From Halalkalibacter alkalisediminis (GTDB lineage Bacteria; Bacillota; Bacilli; Bacillales; Bacillaceae_D), in contig NZ_JAQQWT010000019.1 of assembly GCF_028610705.1 (NCBI RefSeq), positions 1 through 60,385 of the forward strand: a stretch of DNA of 60,385 nucleotides. Reading direction: 5' to 3'. The translations under genes were made by a program, and so were the position numbers. Shown here piece after piece: positions 1-9,814 of the stretch. Position 1 is the stretch's first letter; each line of letters begins with the position of its first letter. Below the pieces are notes generated by a model, which did not search any database, was not told the origin of the DNA, and saw nothing but the letters and a program-made list of their open reading frames with translations.

Positions 1-282
1 TTTATTTCTAAATAAACCATTAAATATAGCTTATTTACAACAGGGTTCCTTTTAAAAGGACCTCTTTTACCTCAGCTGAATCAGATATTACAAAGTAATT
101 GCACCGATATTAGCGAGTTTTGATTTTTATTCGCTAGTTTCGCTACTACATCGTAACTAGCATACGAATATACGTCACTTTAATAAGAATGTAAAGAAAC
201 CAAATAATTTGTTGAAGGTCAGCCCTTTAATGTTCTTTTAAATCATATCCAGCGATAGACACCGCGTAAGGTTTTTAAAAAT
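1..282. other. Intergenic stretch, no gene seen
   Basis: No reading frame with a credible ribosome binding site was found here. Two inverted repeats are visible: one at 44-62 followed by CTCTTTT, which could be the terminator of a gene lying before the window, and TAGCGA/TCGCTA at 111-136. Nothing else could be assigned. Confidence 0.4.
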
Positions 283-307
283 ACAAAAGAGCTGTCAAAC
301 AGCTCTT
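283..307 (-). terminator. Intrinsic terminator of the 65-residue gene
   Basis: The stem AAGAGCTGT/ACAGCTCTT with a CAA loop (287-307) is followed, reading on the minus strand, by a T-rich tract. It lies just past the stop codon of the minus-strand gene at 316-513. Confidence 0.75.
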
Positions 308-315
308 AAAAAGAT

Positions 316-513
316 TCACTTTAATTTTTCTCCTTCTTTAATTAAGAAAGATACCATTCTTCCAACTCCATCATAATCTAACTCATATGAGGCTGCTTTT
401 ATTTCTTCATAAATTAATAAGTCAATCACATCATCTCTTTCAAGATCATCCCATTTGTTCTCTTTATCTAATTGTGCAAGTTGTGATTTGATTCGATCCA
501 TTGCCTTTCCCAT
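316..513 (-). CDS. Small acidic hypothetical protein, 65 aa
   Basis: I do not recognise this family. The product is short, charged and probably helical, with an acidic middle (WDDLERDDVIDLL) and a lysine-rich end, and has no signal peptide or membrane segment. It looks real because an AGGAGG site lies nine bases before the ATG and a good terminator follows the stop. It is monocistronic and diverges from the DUF3891 gene. A small regulatory or sporulation-associated protein is possible, but nothing in the sequence shows it. Confidence 0.6.
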   Translation of the reverse strand: MGKAMDRIKSQLAQLDKENKWDDLERDDVIDLLIYEEIKAASYELDYDGVGRMVSFLIKEGEKLK

Positions 514-649
514 GTATAGTGCCCTCCTAATAGCTATTGGTTTTCTTTTATTATACTAAAAACCACTTCTTTTACTAACTCTGTTGAAAAAAACATACTA
601 TTATAGAAATAAATACTTATGTATATAGAGGAAATGAGGGTTTGATCGG

Positions 650-1417
650 ATGATTATTCGAGAAAGAGAACATGAGTATGTTTTCATTTCACAGCATGAC
701 CATGCAAATTTATCGGGGAAGATAGCGAGACAATTCAAAGGGAATTTTTTTCAGTCAGACGATTTCATGAAAGATGCGATTACCGCTGTTTATGAGCATG
801 ATCGTGGGTGGATAAAGCTAGATCAAGCTCCTATCTGGAATGAGCAAGAGAAAGGTCCTTTCTCCTTCGCACAATACCCGCTTACTCCTAAGTTAATCCA
901 CTATAAATTAGGTTTAGAAGAAGTACAAGATATAAGTAAGTATGCAGCTTTATTATGTAGCATGCATTACTGTTCTTTTTTTTCGACTGCCAAAGACAAA
1001 AAAAGTAAAGCTTTTCTAAGAAGTGAAAAAAAGAGACAAGAACAACTAAGAGAAAAGATAGACGGGATAGACTATAAGTTGCTTAACCAACACTTCCGTC
1101 TTTTACAAGTTTGTGATGACTTATCATTGTATGTCTGTTTCAATGAACCTGGGACGAGTAAGGAAAATGAACATCCTTGGTTTAAAGAAGGATTTAGGAA
1201 AAGTGAATTATTTAATGATGGCCAACATTCTCTCTGTAGCACATGGGTTGATGATGAAACAATAAGTGTAACTGGGTTTCCATTTGTAAAAGAGTTTGAA
1301 GCGAATTTAGACTACAGAGTAGTTTCAAAAGTAGACATTGTTACAAAAGGGTTAGAACAAGCATATCTAACAAGTTCTGTTTACAAGCAACGATTGAGAT
1401 TTGTCCCAGCTCAATAA
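650..1417 (+). CDS. DUF3891 family protein
   Basis: The 255-residue product matches what I know of the uncharacterised DUF3891 family. It has an N-terminal QHDHANLSG motif near residue 15, a YEHDRGW motif near residue 49 and an SMHYC motif near residue 104. These spaced His and Asp residues resemble a metal site of HD-type hydrolases, but that is inference. No signal peptide or membrane segment is visible. It starts at an ATG after the weak site GAGG and ends at a strong terminator, so it is transcribed alone. It is not part of the conserved block found here in B. subtilis. Function unknown. Confidence 0.75.
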   Translation: MIIREREHEYVFISQHDHANLSGKIARQFKGNFFQSDDFMKDAITAVYEHDRGWIKLDQAPIWNEQEKGPFSFAQYPLTPKLIHYKLGLEEVQDISKYAALLCSMHYCSFFSTAKDKKSKAFLRSEKKRQEQLREKIDGIDYKLLNQHFRLLQVCDDLSLYVCFNEPGTSKENEHPWFKEGFRKSELFNDGQHSLCSTWVDDETISVTGFPFVKEFEANLDYRVVSKVDIVTKGLEQAYLTSSVYKQRLRFVPAQ

Positions 1418-1422
1418 TTACC

Positions 1423-1461
1423 AAAATCAGTGTCTCAGTTCGGCTGTGGCACTGATTTTTT
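1423..1461 (+). terminator. Terminator after the DUF3891 gene
   Basis: A long stem, AAAATCAGTG...CACTGATTTTT, with inner pairing CTCAG/CTGTG and a T run, begins five bases after the stop codon. Confidence 0.85.
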
Positions 1462-1603
1462 GCGGAATGGTCATCCATTTAATTTAAAAATGAGAAAATT
1501 TGATCTAGGATAGGCACATAACTAGAAAAGAAGAATAGATTAACAGTATATGAATGTATGAATTTTGAAATTAAGGCCGATAATGAAGTCAGGGGTGATG
1601 GAG

Positions 1604-1804
1604 ATGCCGAAGACTAAAATCATGAAGATGCGGCTTGGGAAACAATGTGTAATTTGTGAGAAGAGGAAAGAAGAAGGGATTCTTATTGCTAAATCATTTA
1701 TTTGTAACACGTGTGAACATGAGATGGTTCATTTAGATGAACAGGATCAACTGTATAATGAGTATGTCAAACAGATGAGAACATTTTCTTCGCAATATGT
1801 GTAA
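1604..1804 (+). CDS. csfB: Anti-sigma factor Gin (CsfB)
   Basis: Gin is a small zinc protein that binds and inhibits sigma-G, and also sigma-E in the mother cell, during endospore formation. The product has two CxxC pairs, CVIC and CNTC, about 20 residues apart, with the family pattern EEGI...SFIC between them. The start at 1604 gives 66 residues, close to the usual 64 or so, and has AGGGGTG six bases upstream; earlier in-frame starts at 1565 and 1583 have no such site. As in B. subtilis, the gene lies shortly before the tmk cluster. I saw no convincing sigma-F promoter. Confidence 0.88.
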   Translation: MPKTKIMKMRLGKQCVICEKRKEEGILIAKSFICNTCEHEMVHLDEQDQLYNEYVKQMRTFSSQYV

Positions 1805-1836
1805 GGGTACGAATGGAGAGAACCAATAAAAAATAG

Positions 1837-1881
1837 AAAGACCCAAACGTTTATGTTCTAATAAACACGTTTGGGTCTTTT
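1837..1881. terminator. Bidirectional terminator between csfB and the SDR gene
   Basis: AAAGACCCAAACGT pairs perfectly with ACGTTTGGGTCTTT, with A and T tracts on both flanks. It can serve the two convergent genes. Confidence 0.88.
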
Positions 1882-1895
1882 ACGATTAAAAGAGC

Positions 1896-2735
1896 TTAAC
1901 GGTTCAATAGCTTTCTTTTAATCGCCCATTCAATCACCGACCAGGGAAGGACACTCTTAAGGAAAATTATTTTTTTAACACCTTTGCCTACCTGATATCG
2001 AAACCTTGGCTTTTTAGCTCGGCAGATATGTAAAATCGTCCGTATAACTTCTTTGGGATTAGATGCATTTTCAGCTGTTTTTGTTGCTGCTTGATGAATA
2101 TTCTTTATATATGTATAATCCTCATCTTCAATCACTGCTACGTTCGATAACCCCTTTTCCCAAATTTCCGTTTTGAAGGAGCCGGCTTCAATTAAACTTA
2201 CATGAAGATTAAAAGGTAGTAGTTCAAGGCGTAGCGATTCACTAAATCCGCTGAGCGCAAATTTAGAGGTCACATAGGGACCGAGGCCAGGGAATCCTAA
2301 GCGTCCACTAATGCTACCGAGGTTAATAATTTTTCCACCACGGTGATGTCTCATTAATGGAAGAAAAGCTTTTGTGACAGAGATGACACCAAAGAGGTTA
2401 GTCTCTAGTTGTGCTTTCCAGTCCTCTGTCTCTAGGTATTCGGTTAAACCGCCTAAGCTGTAACCGGCATTGTTTATTAAAATGTCTAGCTTTCCATAAC
2501 GGGTTTGAATGTCTCTTCTTACTTCTTCAATTTGAGCCTGATTTATTACATCCATTTCAACTAATTCTATCTTTTCTAATAGGTTCATTTTTGCTGCTTC
2601 TTCTTTTAGCAGATCTGCTTTCCTTAAATCTCTCATAGTGGCAATGACAAAATAGCCATTTTGGGCGAGCTCTAAAGATGCTAAAAGCCCAAACCCAGTA
2701 CTCGTACCCGTGATTAATACGATCTCCCGCTTCAT
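1896..2735 (-). CDS. Short-chain dehydrogenase/reductase (classical SDR)
   Basis: This is an NAD(P)-dependent oxidoreductase of the classical SDR family; the substrate cannot be read from the sequence. The Rossmann motif TGTSTGFG is at residues 9-16, NNAG near 88-91, catalytic Ser at about 141-143, and YVTSK gives Tyr154 and Lys158. The 279-residue length suits the larger classical or fatty-acyl/retinol-type subgroup. GGAGGG lies six bases before the ATG. The C-terminal basic, partly hydrophobic tail (residues 250-279) may attach it to the membrane. The gene is convergent with csfB and is an insertion relative to B. subtilis. Confidence 0.85.
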   Translation of the reverse strand: MKREIVLITGTSTGFGLLASLELAQNGYFVIATMRDLRKADLLKEEAAKMNLLEKIELVEMDVINQAQIEEVRRDIQTRYGKLDILINNAGYSLGGLTEYLETEDWKAQLETNLFGVISVTKAFLPLMRHHRGGKIINLGSISGRLGFPGLGPYVTSKFALSGFSESLRLELLPFNLHVSLIEAGSFKTEIWEKGLSNVAVIEDEDYTYIKNIHQAATKTAENASNPKEVIRTILHICRAKKPRFRYQVGKGVKKIIFLKSVLPWSVIEWAIKRKLLNR

Positions 2736-2855
2736 TTACTTCCCTCCATATCTTTTCTTATAAAAAATGAAAAGCACCGCTTTCTTTCAATTTTCATCAG
2801 GTATGACAATCAAGTATGATAGTATGTACAAACAATCCTTAGGAGGAACAAATAA

Positions 2856-4284
2856 TTGGACATCCCTTTAATTAAGGCTTTACAAAAACACCAAAAAAAC
2901 AATCCGACTTCATTACATGTACCAGGACATAAGAATGGCCAAGTTTTTCATCCGGCCCTTTCTGATTTTAGTCCTGTATTGCCTTATGATGTGACAGAGT
3001 TAGATGGTTTAGATGATTTGCATGCACCAACAGGCATCATTCTTGAGGCCCAGCAAGCAGCTGCGAGGTTATACCAGACGGCAGAAACCTTATTTCTTGT
3101 TGGTGGGACAACCGTTGGCAATCTGGCTATGATGTATGGGCTATTTGAACAGGGAGATGTGGTGTTTATCCAACGCAACAGTCATAAATCAATTTTTCAT
3201 GCGGCTCAAATTGCAGGTGTGACCCCGGTTCTCTTATCTCCTGAATTTGATTCTGAAACAGGAATGGCAGTTGGTTTGAAAAAAGAAACGCTTGAAGAAG
3301 CGATGAGACAATACCCAGAAGCAAAGGGATTAGTGCTTACGTACCCTAATTATTATGGGGTGAGTTTACCTTTACAACCTATTATAGAGTATGCAAAGCA
3401 GAATAAGTTACTTGTATTAGTAGATGAAGCACATGCTGCTCATTATTGTCTAGGATCCCCTTTTCCACCATCGACACTTGAACTAGGAGCTGACGTTGCT
3501 GTTCAATCTGCCCATAAAATGCTACCTGCATTAACGATGAGCTCTTTTTTACATATGAGTGATAAACTAAATCACCCTATGCGACATAGTATAAAAGAGG
3601 CACTGGCCATGTTTCAGTCGAGCAGTCCCTCCTATCTACTGATGGCCTCTTTAGATGCTGCACGAGCATATGTCGAATCGTTAGAAGAAATAAAAATAAA
3701 GAGGATTCTTGCAGGAGTTGAGCAAGTAAAAAAAGAATTAGCTAAGATTAAACAAATCCAAGTGGTCAATTGGTCAGATAGCTATCTTTTGGACCCATTA
3801 AAAGTTACAATAAGGACAACAACAAAGCTAACTGGATTTGAGTTACAATCTATTTTTTATCAACATCATCTTTATACAGAACTAGCTGATGAAAACCATG
3901 TTTTACTTGTATTCGGTTTAGGTGAACAAACATTTCCAGAAAACGTATGGAACGAGTTAGCAAGCACACTGAGTCCGTTTGAAGTAAGGACTAAAACGAT
4001 TGCCAAAACGGTTGATGTCGGTTGTAATCGAATCAAGAAACTAGAACGATCGGCCAAACAATTACGTTCTTTACCTAAAAAGAAAATAAATTTACAAGAT
4101 GCCGTTGGAATGATTGCAGCAGAAGCTATTATTCCTTATCCACCAGGTATTCCAATTGTTCTACCAGGTGAAAAGGTAGATAGACAACTAATAAATGAAA
4201 TCGAAACATTAAAGCAGGCTGGCGCAAGATTTCAGTCTGAACAAGAACTAAAAAGTGTATGGATCGTTGATTCGGAGGATGGAC

Positions 4285-4292
<8 letters not shown>
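2856..4292 (+). CDS. yaaO: Orn/Lys/Arg decarboxylase family protein (YaaO-like)
   Basis: This is a PLP-dependent amino acid decarboxylase of fold type I in the Orn/Lys/Arg group; the substrate is unproven, with arginine or lysine most likely. The N terminus has the family motif HVPGHKNG (residues 22-29), then [14 protein letters not shown], and the PLP-binding lysine is K221 in AVQSAHKML. At 478 residues it is of the short Bacillus type without the large wing domain. The start is a TTG preceded nine bases upstream by a perfect AGGAGG. The stop overlaps the tmk start by eight bases, so the genes are translationally coupled as in B. subtilis. Confidence 0.88.
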
Positions 4293-5273
<981 letters not shown>

Positions 5274-5287
5274 AGGTGTTGAAAGCA

Positions 5288-6277
5288 ATGGAAACATGGA
5301 CTGAGTTAAGAGAAATACAACCAAGAATTATCAACCTACTTGTTCGCACGATTGAAAAAGGCCGTCTCGCTCATGCGTATTTATTTGAGGGGACTCGTGG
5401 AACAGGGAAGAAAAAAGTGGCTCTTCACCTCGCGAAGAGCTTCTTTTGCGGACAGAAAAAGGGAACAGACCCGTGTTTGGAGTGTCCAGATTGCAAACGG
5501 ATTGAACACGGAAATCATCCAGACGTCCATTTGATTGAACCAGATGGACAATCGATTAAAAAGCATCAAGTTGAACATTTACAGAAAGAATTTTCATATC
5601 GTGGTGTAGAATCTGCTAAAAAAGTTTATATTGTCAACCACGCTGACCTAATGACGGTCGGAGCGGCTAACAGCATATTGAAATTTTTGGAGGAACCAGC
5701 ATCCCAAACGCTAGCAATCTTGCTAACAGAGCAAGGAAGTAAAGTATTACCAACTATTCATTCTAGGAGCCAAAACTTAACATTTGCTCCACTATTAAGG
5801 GATACATTTATAAAAAAATTAATAGAAGATGGTAATTCTAGTACAATTTCCAGTTTATTGGCTAGTTTAACAACAAGTTATGAAGGCGCCAAGCAAATGT
5901 TAGAAGGAGATTGGATTGCACAAGCACGAAGCGTAGTGATACAATTGATGGAAGAGGTTTATACAAGACCGAGCCAAGTTTTGTTTACATTGCAGGAAAA
6001 ATGGTTGCCTCTTTTTAAAGATAAGACTGAACAAGAAATTGGCTTAGATATGATCCTCTTATGGTTGCGAGATCTGATGTATACAAAGGTTGGGAAGATT
6101 GATTCTCTTACCTACGTTGATCAACAAAATAAATTAGAACAGCAAGCTCTGAGTAGTTCTCAGGATGTATTAAGCCGAAAAATGTCTGCTGTTCTACAAG
6201 CAAAAAGACATCTATCAGCCAATGTTAATCCTCAGTTATTGATGGAGAAGTTGTTACTTAATATACAGGAGGGATAG
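5288..6277 (+). CDS. holB: DNA polymerase III subunit delta prime
   Basis: This is a clamp-loader subunit of the replicative DNA polymerase. The product (329 residues) has a degenerate P-loop GTRGTGKKK, as expected for delta prime, which does not hydrolyse ATP. A four-cysteine zinc knuckle (C...DPCLECPDC) and the motif SILKFLEEP also fit the family. ATG 5288 has AAAGGTG nine bases upstream; a GTG at 5276 would overlap that site. The gene follows darA by 14 bases and is followed four bases later by ricT. Confidence 0.92.
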   Translation: METWTELREIQPRIINLLVRTIEKGRLAHAYLFEGTRGTGKKKVALHLAKSFFCGQKKGTDPCLECPDCKRIEHGNHPDVHLIEPDGQSIKKHQVEHLQKEFSYRGVESAKKVYIVNHADLMTVGAANSILKFLEEPASQTLAILLTEQGSKVLPTIHSRSQNLTFAPLLRDTFIKKLIEDGNSSTISSLLASLTTSYEGAKQMLEGDWIAQARSVVIQLMEEVYTRPSQVLFTLQEKWLPLFKDKTEQEIGLDMILLWLRDLMYTKVGKIDSLTYVDQQNKLEQQALSSSQDVLSRKMSAVLQAKRHLSANVNPQLLMEKLLLNIQEG

Positions 6278-6281
6278 AAGA

Positions 6282-7109
6282 TTGCATCAAGTTGTCGGTG
6301 TGCGCTTTAAAAAAGCTGGTAAAATCTATTATTTCTCCCCCGGTACTTTTCAATTAGAGAAGGGAGAAACCGTGATTGTCGAAACGTCAAGAGGCGTTGA
6401 GTTCGGACGAGTGGTCATCGGCGCTAAAACAGTCGGTGAGAACGATGTCGTTCTTCCACTAAAACAAGTCATACGGACAGCAACAGAAAAGGACAAGTTG
6501 ATTGTGCAAGAGAACGTAGAAGCAGCGAAAAAGGCTTTTGACGTATGTTCAGAGAAAATCACTCAGCATAATCTTGATATGAAGCTTGTCGACGTTGAAT
6601 ATACATTTGATCGGAATAAAGTTCTATTTTATTTTACGGCAGATGGACGGATTGATTTTAGAGAATTGGTTAAGGATTTAGCGGCTGTGTTTCGTACAAG
6701 AATTGAACTTCGCCAAATCGGAGTTCGAGATGAGGCGAAAATGCTCGGAGGAATTGGCCCATGTGGACGAGTATTATGCTGTTCCTCCTTTCTAGGTGAC
6801 TTTGAACCTGTTTCGATAAAAATGGCCAAAGATCAAAGTCTATCACTGAATCCAGCGAAGATCTCAGGTTTATGTGGTCGATTAATGTGTTGTTTGAAAT
6901 ATGAAAATGATATGTATGAATCGGCTAAACAAGAATTACCGGATATTGGGAGAAGAGTTAGAACCCCAGAAGGAAAAGGAAAAGTGGTTGGTCTAAATCT
7001 TTTAGAACGATTGATACAAGTGGAATTATCTGAAGGGGATCGAGTAGTCGAGTACACAATGGACGAGCTAATGAATAAGGAAGTTGTGTCGACCAAGGCT
7101 ACAGAATAA
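6282..7109 (+). CDS. ricT: Regulatory iron-sulfur protein RicT (YaaT/PSP1 domain)
   Basis: RicT belongs to the RicAFT (YlbF-YmcA-YaaT) complex, which carries iron-sulfur clusters and helps RNase Y process mRNA, affecting sporulation, competence and biofilm. The product (275 residues) shows the PSP1 domain start VVGVRFKKAGK and two cysteine clusters, CGPCGRVLCC and CGRLMCC, that can ligate clusters. The start is a TTG with AGGAGG upstream. It is linked to holB (four-base gap) and yabA (15-base gap). Confidence 0.93.
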   Translation: MHQVVGVRFKKAGKIYYFSPGTFQLEKGETVIVETSRGVEFGRVVIGAKTVGENDVVLPLKQVIRTATEKDKLIVQENVEAAKKAFDVCSEKITQHNLDMKLVDVEYTFDRNKVLFYFTADGRIDFRELVKDLAAVFRTRIELRQIGVRDEAKMLGGIGPCGRVLCCSSFLGDFEPVSIKMAKDQSLSLNPAKISGLCGRLMCCLKYENDMYESAKQELPDIGRRVRTPEGKGKVVGLNLLERLIQVELSEGDRVVEYTMDELMNKEVVSTKATE

Positions 7110-7124
7110 AGAGGTGGGAGCATC

Positions 7125-7475
7125 GTGGACAAAAAGGCGATTTTTACACAGGTGAGCCAACTAGAAGAAAGATTAGGTGAATTGCATCATGAATTAAGAG
7201 GGCTAAAAGAACAATTAGCTTACTTAATTGAAGAAAATCACTACCTTCATATTGAAAACGAAAACCTCCGTGAGAGATTAGAAGCTCAAGAGGAGCTCGA
7301 ACAAGAAGGTAAAAAAACGAATACAAACGATAAAAAGTCATTTGTCGGAGAAGGCTACGATAATCTAGCAAGACTATACCAAGAAGGCTTTCATGTGTGT
7401 AATACTCATTACGGGAGTATCCGTTCTGATGGAGACGACTGCTTATTTTGTTTGTCATTTTTACATCAAAAATAA
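7125..7475 (+). CDS. yabA: Replication initiation control protein YabA
   Basis: YabA is a negative regulator of initiation that bridges DnaA and the DnaN sliding clamp. The 116-residue product has an N-terminal leucine-rich coiled coil (residues 5-60) and a C-terminal zinc site made from HVCNTHYG and DDCLFC. The start is GTG with GAGGTGGGAG upstream. It ends the tmk-darA-holB-ricT-yabA operon, since a terminator follows. Confidence 0.93.
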   Translation: MDKKAIFTQVSQLEERLGELHHELRGLKEQLAYLIEENHYLHIENENLRERLEAQEELEQEGKKTNTNDKKSFVGEGYDNLARLYQEGFHVCNTHYGSIRSDGDDCLFCLSFLHQK

Positions 7476-7489
7476 ATGCTTGAAAAGAC

Positions 7490-7520
7490 AGATCTTTCGT
7501 TTAATACGAGAGATCTTTTT
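7490..7520 (+). terminator. Terminator after yabA
   Basis: AGATCTTTCGT pairs with ACGAGAGATCT (one wobble pair) and is followed by TTTT. It begins 15 bases past the yabA stop. Confidence 0.8.
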
Positions 7521-7526
7521 ATAGAT

Positions 7527-7560
7527 TTTAAAGAAAGGTCGAACTTAACCTTCTTTAAAA
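7527..7560. repeat. Second inverted repeat after yabA
   Basis: TTTAAAGAAAGGT pairs with ACCTTCTTTAAA with a single bulged base. It sits directly after the yabA terminator and before repeat copy A. It could be a further terminator or part of a composite element with copy A. Confidence 0.5.
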
Positions 7561-7566
7561 TCTGTA

Positions 7567-7648
7567 AGCAACGAGCGAAACCGCTGCCACACTCTAATCC
7601 TTTTATAAGCGCACCTCTCATAAAAGGCGAAAGCCGTAAACCATTGCC
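7567..7648 (+). repeat. Dispersed hairpin element, copy A
   Basis: This copy runs from AGCAACGAGCGAAACCGCT to CCATTGCC. The ends pair loosely (GCAACG/CATTGC). Inside are AGCG-AAAC-CGCT, a longer stem CCTTTTAT/ATAAAAGG, and GGC-GAAA-GCC with a GNRA-type loop. Its left 20 bases match copy B (12900) with four transitions. It lies between the yabA terminator and trmN6. Confidence 0.55.
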
Positions 7649-7726
7649 GTAACTTAGGATATTAAAAAAAAGATCGTAGAAAATAAACAGCAAAAGCATC
7701 GATACACAAGAAGGAGAGACAACAAC

Positions 7727-8464
7727 GTGGAGTTATTAGAAGGTGAGCGTGTAGACTATATTGCAGGGACGCCATTAAAAGTCATTCAAAGTCCCGATGT
7801 ATTTTCATTTTCGATTGACGCGATATTGCTTGGACGATTTGTTCAAGTTCCAATCCAAAAAGGAAATATGCTTGATCTTTGTTCAGGAAATGGTGTCATC
7901 CCTTTACTTATGACAACGAGATCTAAGGCGAATTTAGTTGGAGTGGAAATTCAGTCAAGATTAACGGATATGGCAAGGCGAACTCTTGCCTTAAATAAGG
8001 TACATACTCAAATTCAAATGGTAGAGGCAGATTTAAATGAGATGCCCCCGCATATAAAGAAATCATTTTTTGATGTTGTTACATGTAACCCTCCTTATTT
8101 TGAAACGGTGACCGAGCATGAACGAAATCGAAATGAACATTTGGCCATTGCAAGGCATGAGATTTACTGTTCATTAAATGATGTTATTCGTGTAAGTAGC
8201 CAATATGTGAAGCAAAAGGGGAAAGTGGCTATCGTTCATCGTCCGGAAAGACTTACCGATATTATGACCTACATGCGTGACTACCGAATTGAACCGAAAC
8301 GAATTCAGTTTATTCACCCAAAGGATCAAAAAGAAGCAAATATGGTATTAGTAGAAGGAATTAAGGATGGAAAAGCAGGTGTAGTTTGTCTTCCCCCATT
8401 AGTCGTGTACAATGAACAGGGAGAATACACGAAGGCGTTTAGCGATGTATATGAAGGAAAATAA
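7727..8464 (+). CDS. trmN6: tRNA1(Val) A37 N6-methyltransferase (YabB/TrmN6)
   Basis: This is a SAM-dependent methyltransferase expected to modify adenine 37 of tRNA-Val. The SAM motif MLDLCSGNGVIPLL is near residues 46-59, and the amino-methyltransferase motif NPPYFE follows VVTCNPPY near residue 120. The 245-residue length matches YabB. It starts at GTG 7727 after AAGGAGAG. In B. subtilis the GIY-YIG gene yazA follows; here rsmI begins 27 bases later, so yazA is missing. Confidence 0.9.
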   Translation: MELLEGERVDYIAGTPLKVIQSPDVFSFSIDAILLGRFVQVPIQKGNMLDLCSGNGVIPLLMTTRSKANLVGVEIQSRLTDMARRTLALNKVHTQIQMVEADLNEMPPHIKKSFFDVVTCNPPYFETVTEHERNRNEHLAIARHEIYCSLNDVIRVSSQYVKQKGKVAIVHRPERLTDIMTYMRDYRIEPKRIQFIHPKDQKEANMVLVEGIKDGKAGVVCLPPLVVYNEQGEYTKAFSDVYEGK

Positions 8465-8491
8465 TCATTTTGCTATAGAGAAAGGGATTTA

Positions 8492-9361
8492 ATGATGAAT
8501 CAACAATCTAGTTTTATAGATGATGGTACAGTAGGCTTACTCTATCTAGTCCCAACCCCAATCGGAAATCTCGAGGATATGACGTTTCGAGCTGTTCGCA
8601 TTTTAAAGGAAGTTGATTTAATTGCGGCAGAAGATACAAGACAAACGATGAAGCTATGTCGACATTTTGATATCGACACCGCCTTAATTAGCTATCATGA
8701 ACATAACAAAAGAAAAGCAGGAGAAGTACTTATCGAGAAAATAAAAGCTGGAAATTCCATTGCACTTGTTAGTGATGCGGGTATGCCAGCGATCTCTGAC
8801 CCCGGACAAGATATAGCTCAAGAAGCAATCAAAGAAGGAATTAAAGTCATCGCATTACCAGGTGCCAATGCCGCACTGACGAGTTTAGTTGCTTCTGGTT
8901 TATCGACTGAGAGGTTCGAATTTATTGGTTTTCTTCCGAGGCAAAATAAACAACGTCAAAGCTTCTTAGAAGAAATAAAAGGAGATAAAGCCACGCTCAT
9001 TTTTTATGAGTCTCCACATCGATTAAAAGAATCGTTATCATCGATGTATAAGGTGCTTGGAAACCGACACCTCTCCATCAGTCGTGAGCTTACGAAAAAA
9101 TTTGAAGAATACCAACGTGGCACATTAGAGGAAGCCATTCAGTGGTGTGAAACAGGAACGATTAAAGGAGAATTCTGTATCGTTGTCGAAGGATGTCATA
9201 CAGAGGAAGTCAAGGATGAATGGTGGGAGCCAATATCCATGCAGCAACATGTTGAACACTATGTAGGCCTTGGTATGACATCTAAAGAAGCGATTAAACA
9301 GGTTGCTCTGGAACGAAATGTTCAAAAGCGGTTGGTTTATGCGGAGTATCATCAAGACTGA
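8492..9361 (+). CDS. rsmI: 16S rRNA 2'-O-methyltransferase RsmI
   Basis: RsmI methylates the 2'-hydroxyl of C1402 in 16S rRNA. The product (289 residues) shows the tetrapyrrole-methylase fold motifs LYLVPTPIGNLEDMTFRA, AAEDTRQT, ALVSDAGMPAISDPG and ALPGANAA. The start ATG 8492 is followed by a second ATG; either could be used. It is cotranscribed with trmN6 and convergent with abrB across a shared terminator. Confidence 0.94.
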   Translation: MMNQQSSFIDDGTVGLLYLVPTPIGNLEDMTFRAVRILKEVDLIAAEDTRQTMKLCRHFDIDTALISYHEHNKRKAGEVLIEKIKAGNSIALVSDAGMPAISDPGQDIAQEAIKEGIKVIALPGANAALTSLVASGLSTERFEFIGFLPRQNKQRQSFLEEIKGDKATLIFYESPHRLKESLSSMYKVLGNRHLSISRELTKKFEEYQRGTLEEAIQWCETGTIKGEFCIVVEGCHTEEVKDEWWEPISMQQHVEHYVGLGMTSKEAIKQVALERNVQKRLVYAEYHQD

Positions 9362-9392
9362 GAGTTAATTAGATACAGGGACATCAATAAAT

Positions 9393-9466
9393 AAAAAAGG
9401 CACCTCAACAAGAACATACCCGATACGTAAAGTAACGATGTAGAACTTGTTAAGGTGCCCTTTTTA
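9393..9466. terminator. Bidirectional terminator between rsmI and abrB
   Basis: AAAAAAGGCACCT near 9393 pairs with AGGTGCCCTTTTT ending at 9465, with extra pairing CAACAAG/CTTGTT inside. It serves the two convergent genes. Confidence 0.85.
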
Positions 9467-9477
9467 TCAAAAGGTGA

Positions 9478-9768
9478 TTAAACTTGAGTTGTGCGTGTAA
9501 GGTAATCTTGAAGATCCTTGATGATTTCTTGAGCACCTTGTGGGCTAAGAATAATTTTTCCATTTGCAATAGAAAGATTCTCATCTGAAACTTCTCCAGT
9601 TACTTGACATGTCATGTTTGGCTTGTACTTCTTTAAAATGATACGATCATTATCAACATAGATTTCAAGCGCATCTTTCTCGGCAATATCTAAAGTACGG
9701 CGAAGCTCTATTGGAATAACCACACGTCCTAATTCATCAACTTTACGAACGATACCTGTAGATTTCAT
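9478..9768 (-). CDS. abrB: Transition-state regulator AbrB
   Basis: AbrB is a global DNA-binding repressor of post-exponential genes. The N-terminal swapped-hairpin domain (MKSTGIVRKVDELGRVVIP) is nearly identical to that of B. subtilis. At 96 residues the length is right. The start at 9768 is chosen because AGGAG lies nine bases upstream and the family begins at MKSTGIV; an upstream in-frame ATG at 9822 would extend through the operator region. A Spo0A box lies in its leader. Orientation relative to metS agrees with B. subtilis, but nurA-herA separates the two here. Confidence 0.96.
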   Translation of the reverse strand: MKSTGIVRKVDELGRVVIPIELRRTLDIAEKDALEIYVDNDRIILKKYKPNMTCQVTGEVSDENLSIANGKIILSPQGAQEIIKDLQDYLTRTTQV

Positions 9769-9814
9769 TCTACTTTCTCCTCTCAGACTAAAACAATTTA
9801 TTTTGGTGTCATTA

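Noticed and set aside
1565-1603. A longer Gin protein starting at the TTG at 1565
   Set aside because: The extension has no binding site and would make the protein longer than its family; the AGGGGTG site is inside it.
6833-7132. Long antisense frames opposite ricT, tilS and dusB
   Set aside because: They lack binding sites and only mirror the codon pattern of well-supported genes on the other strand.
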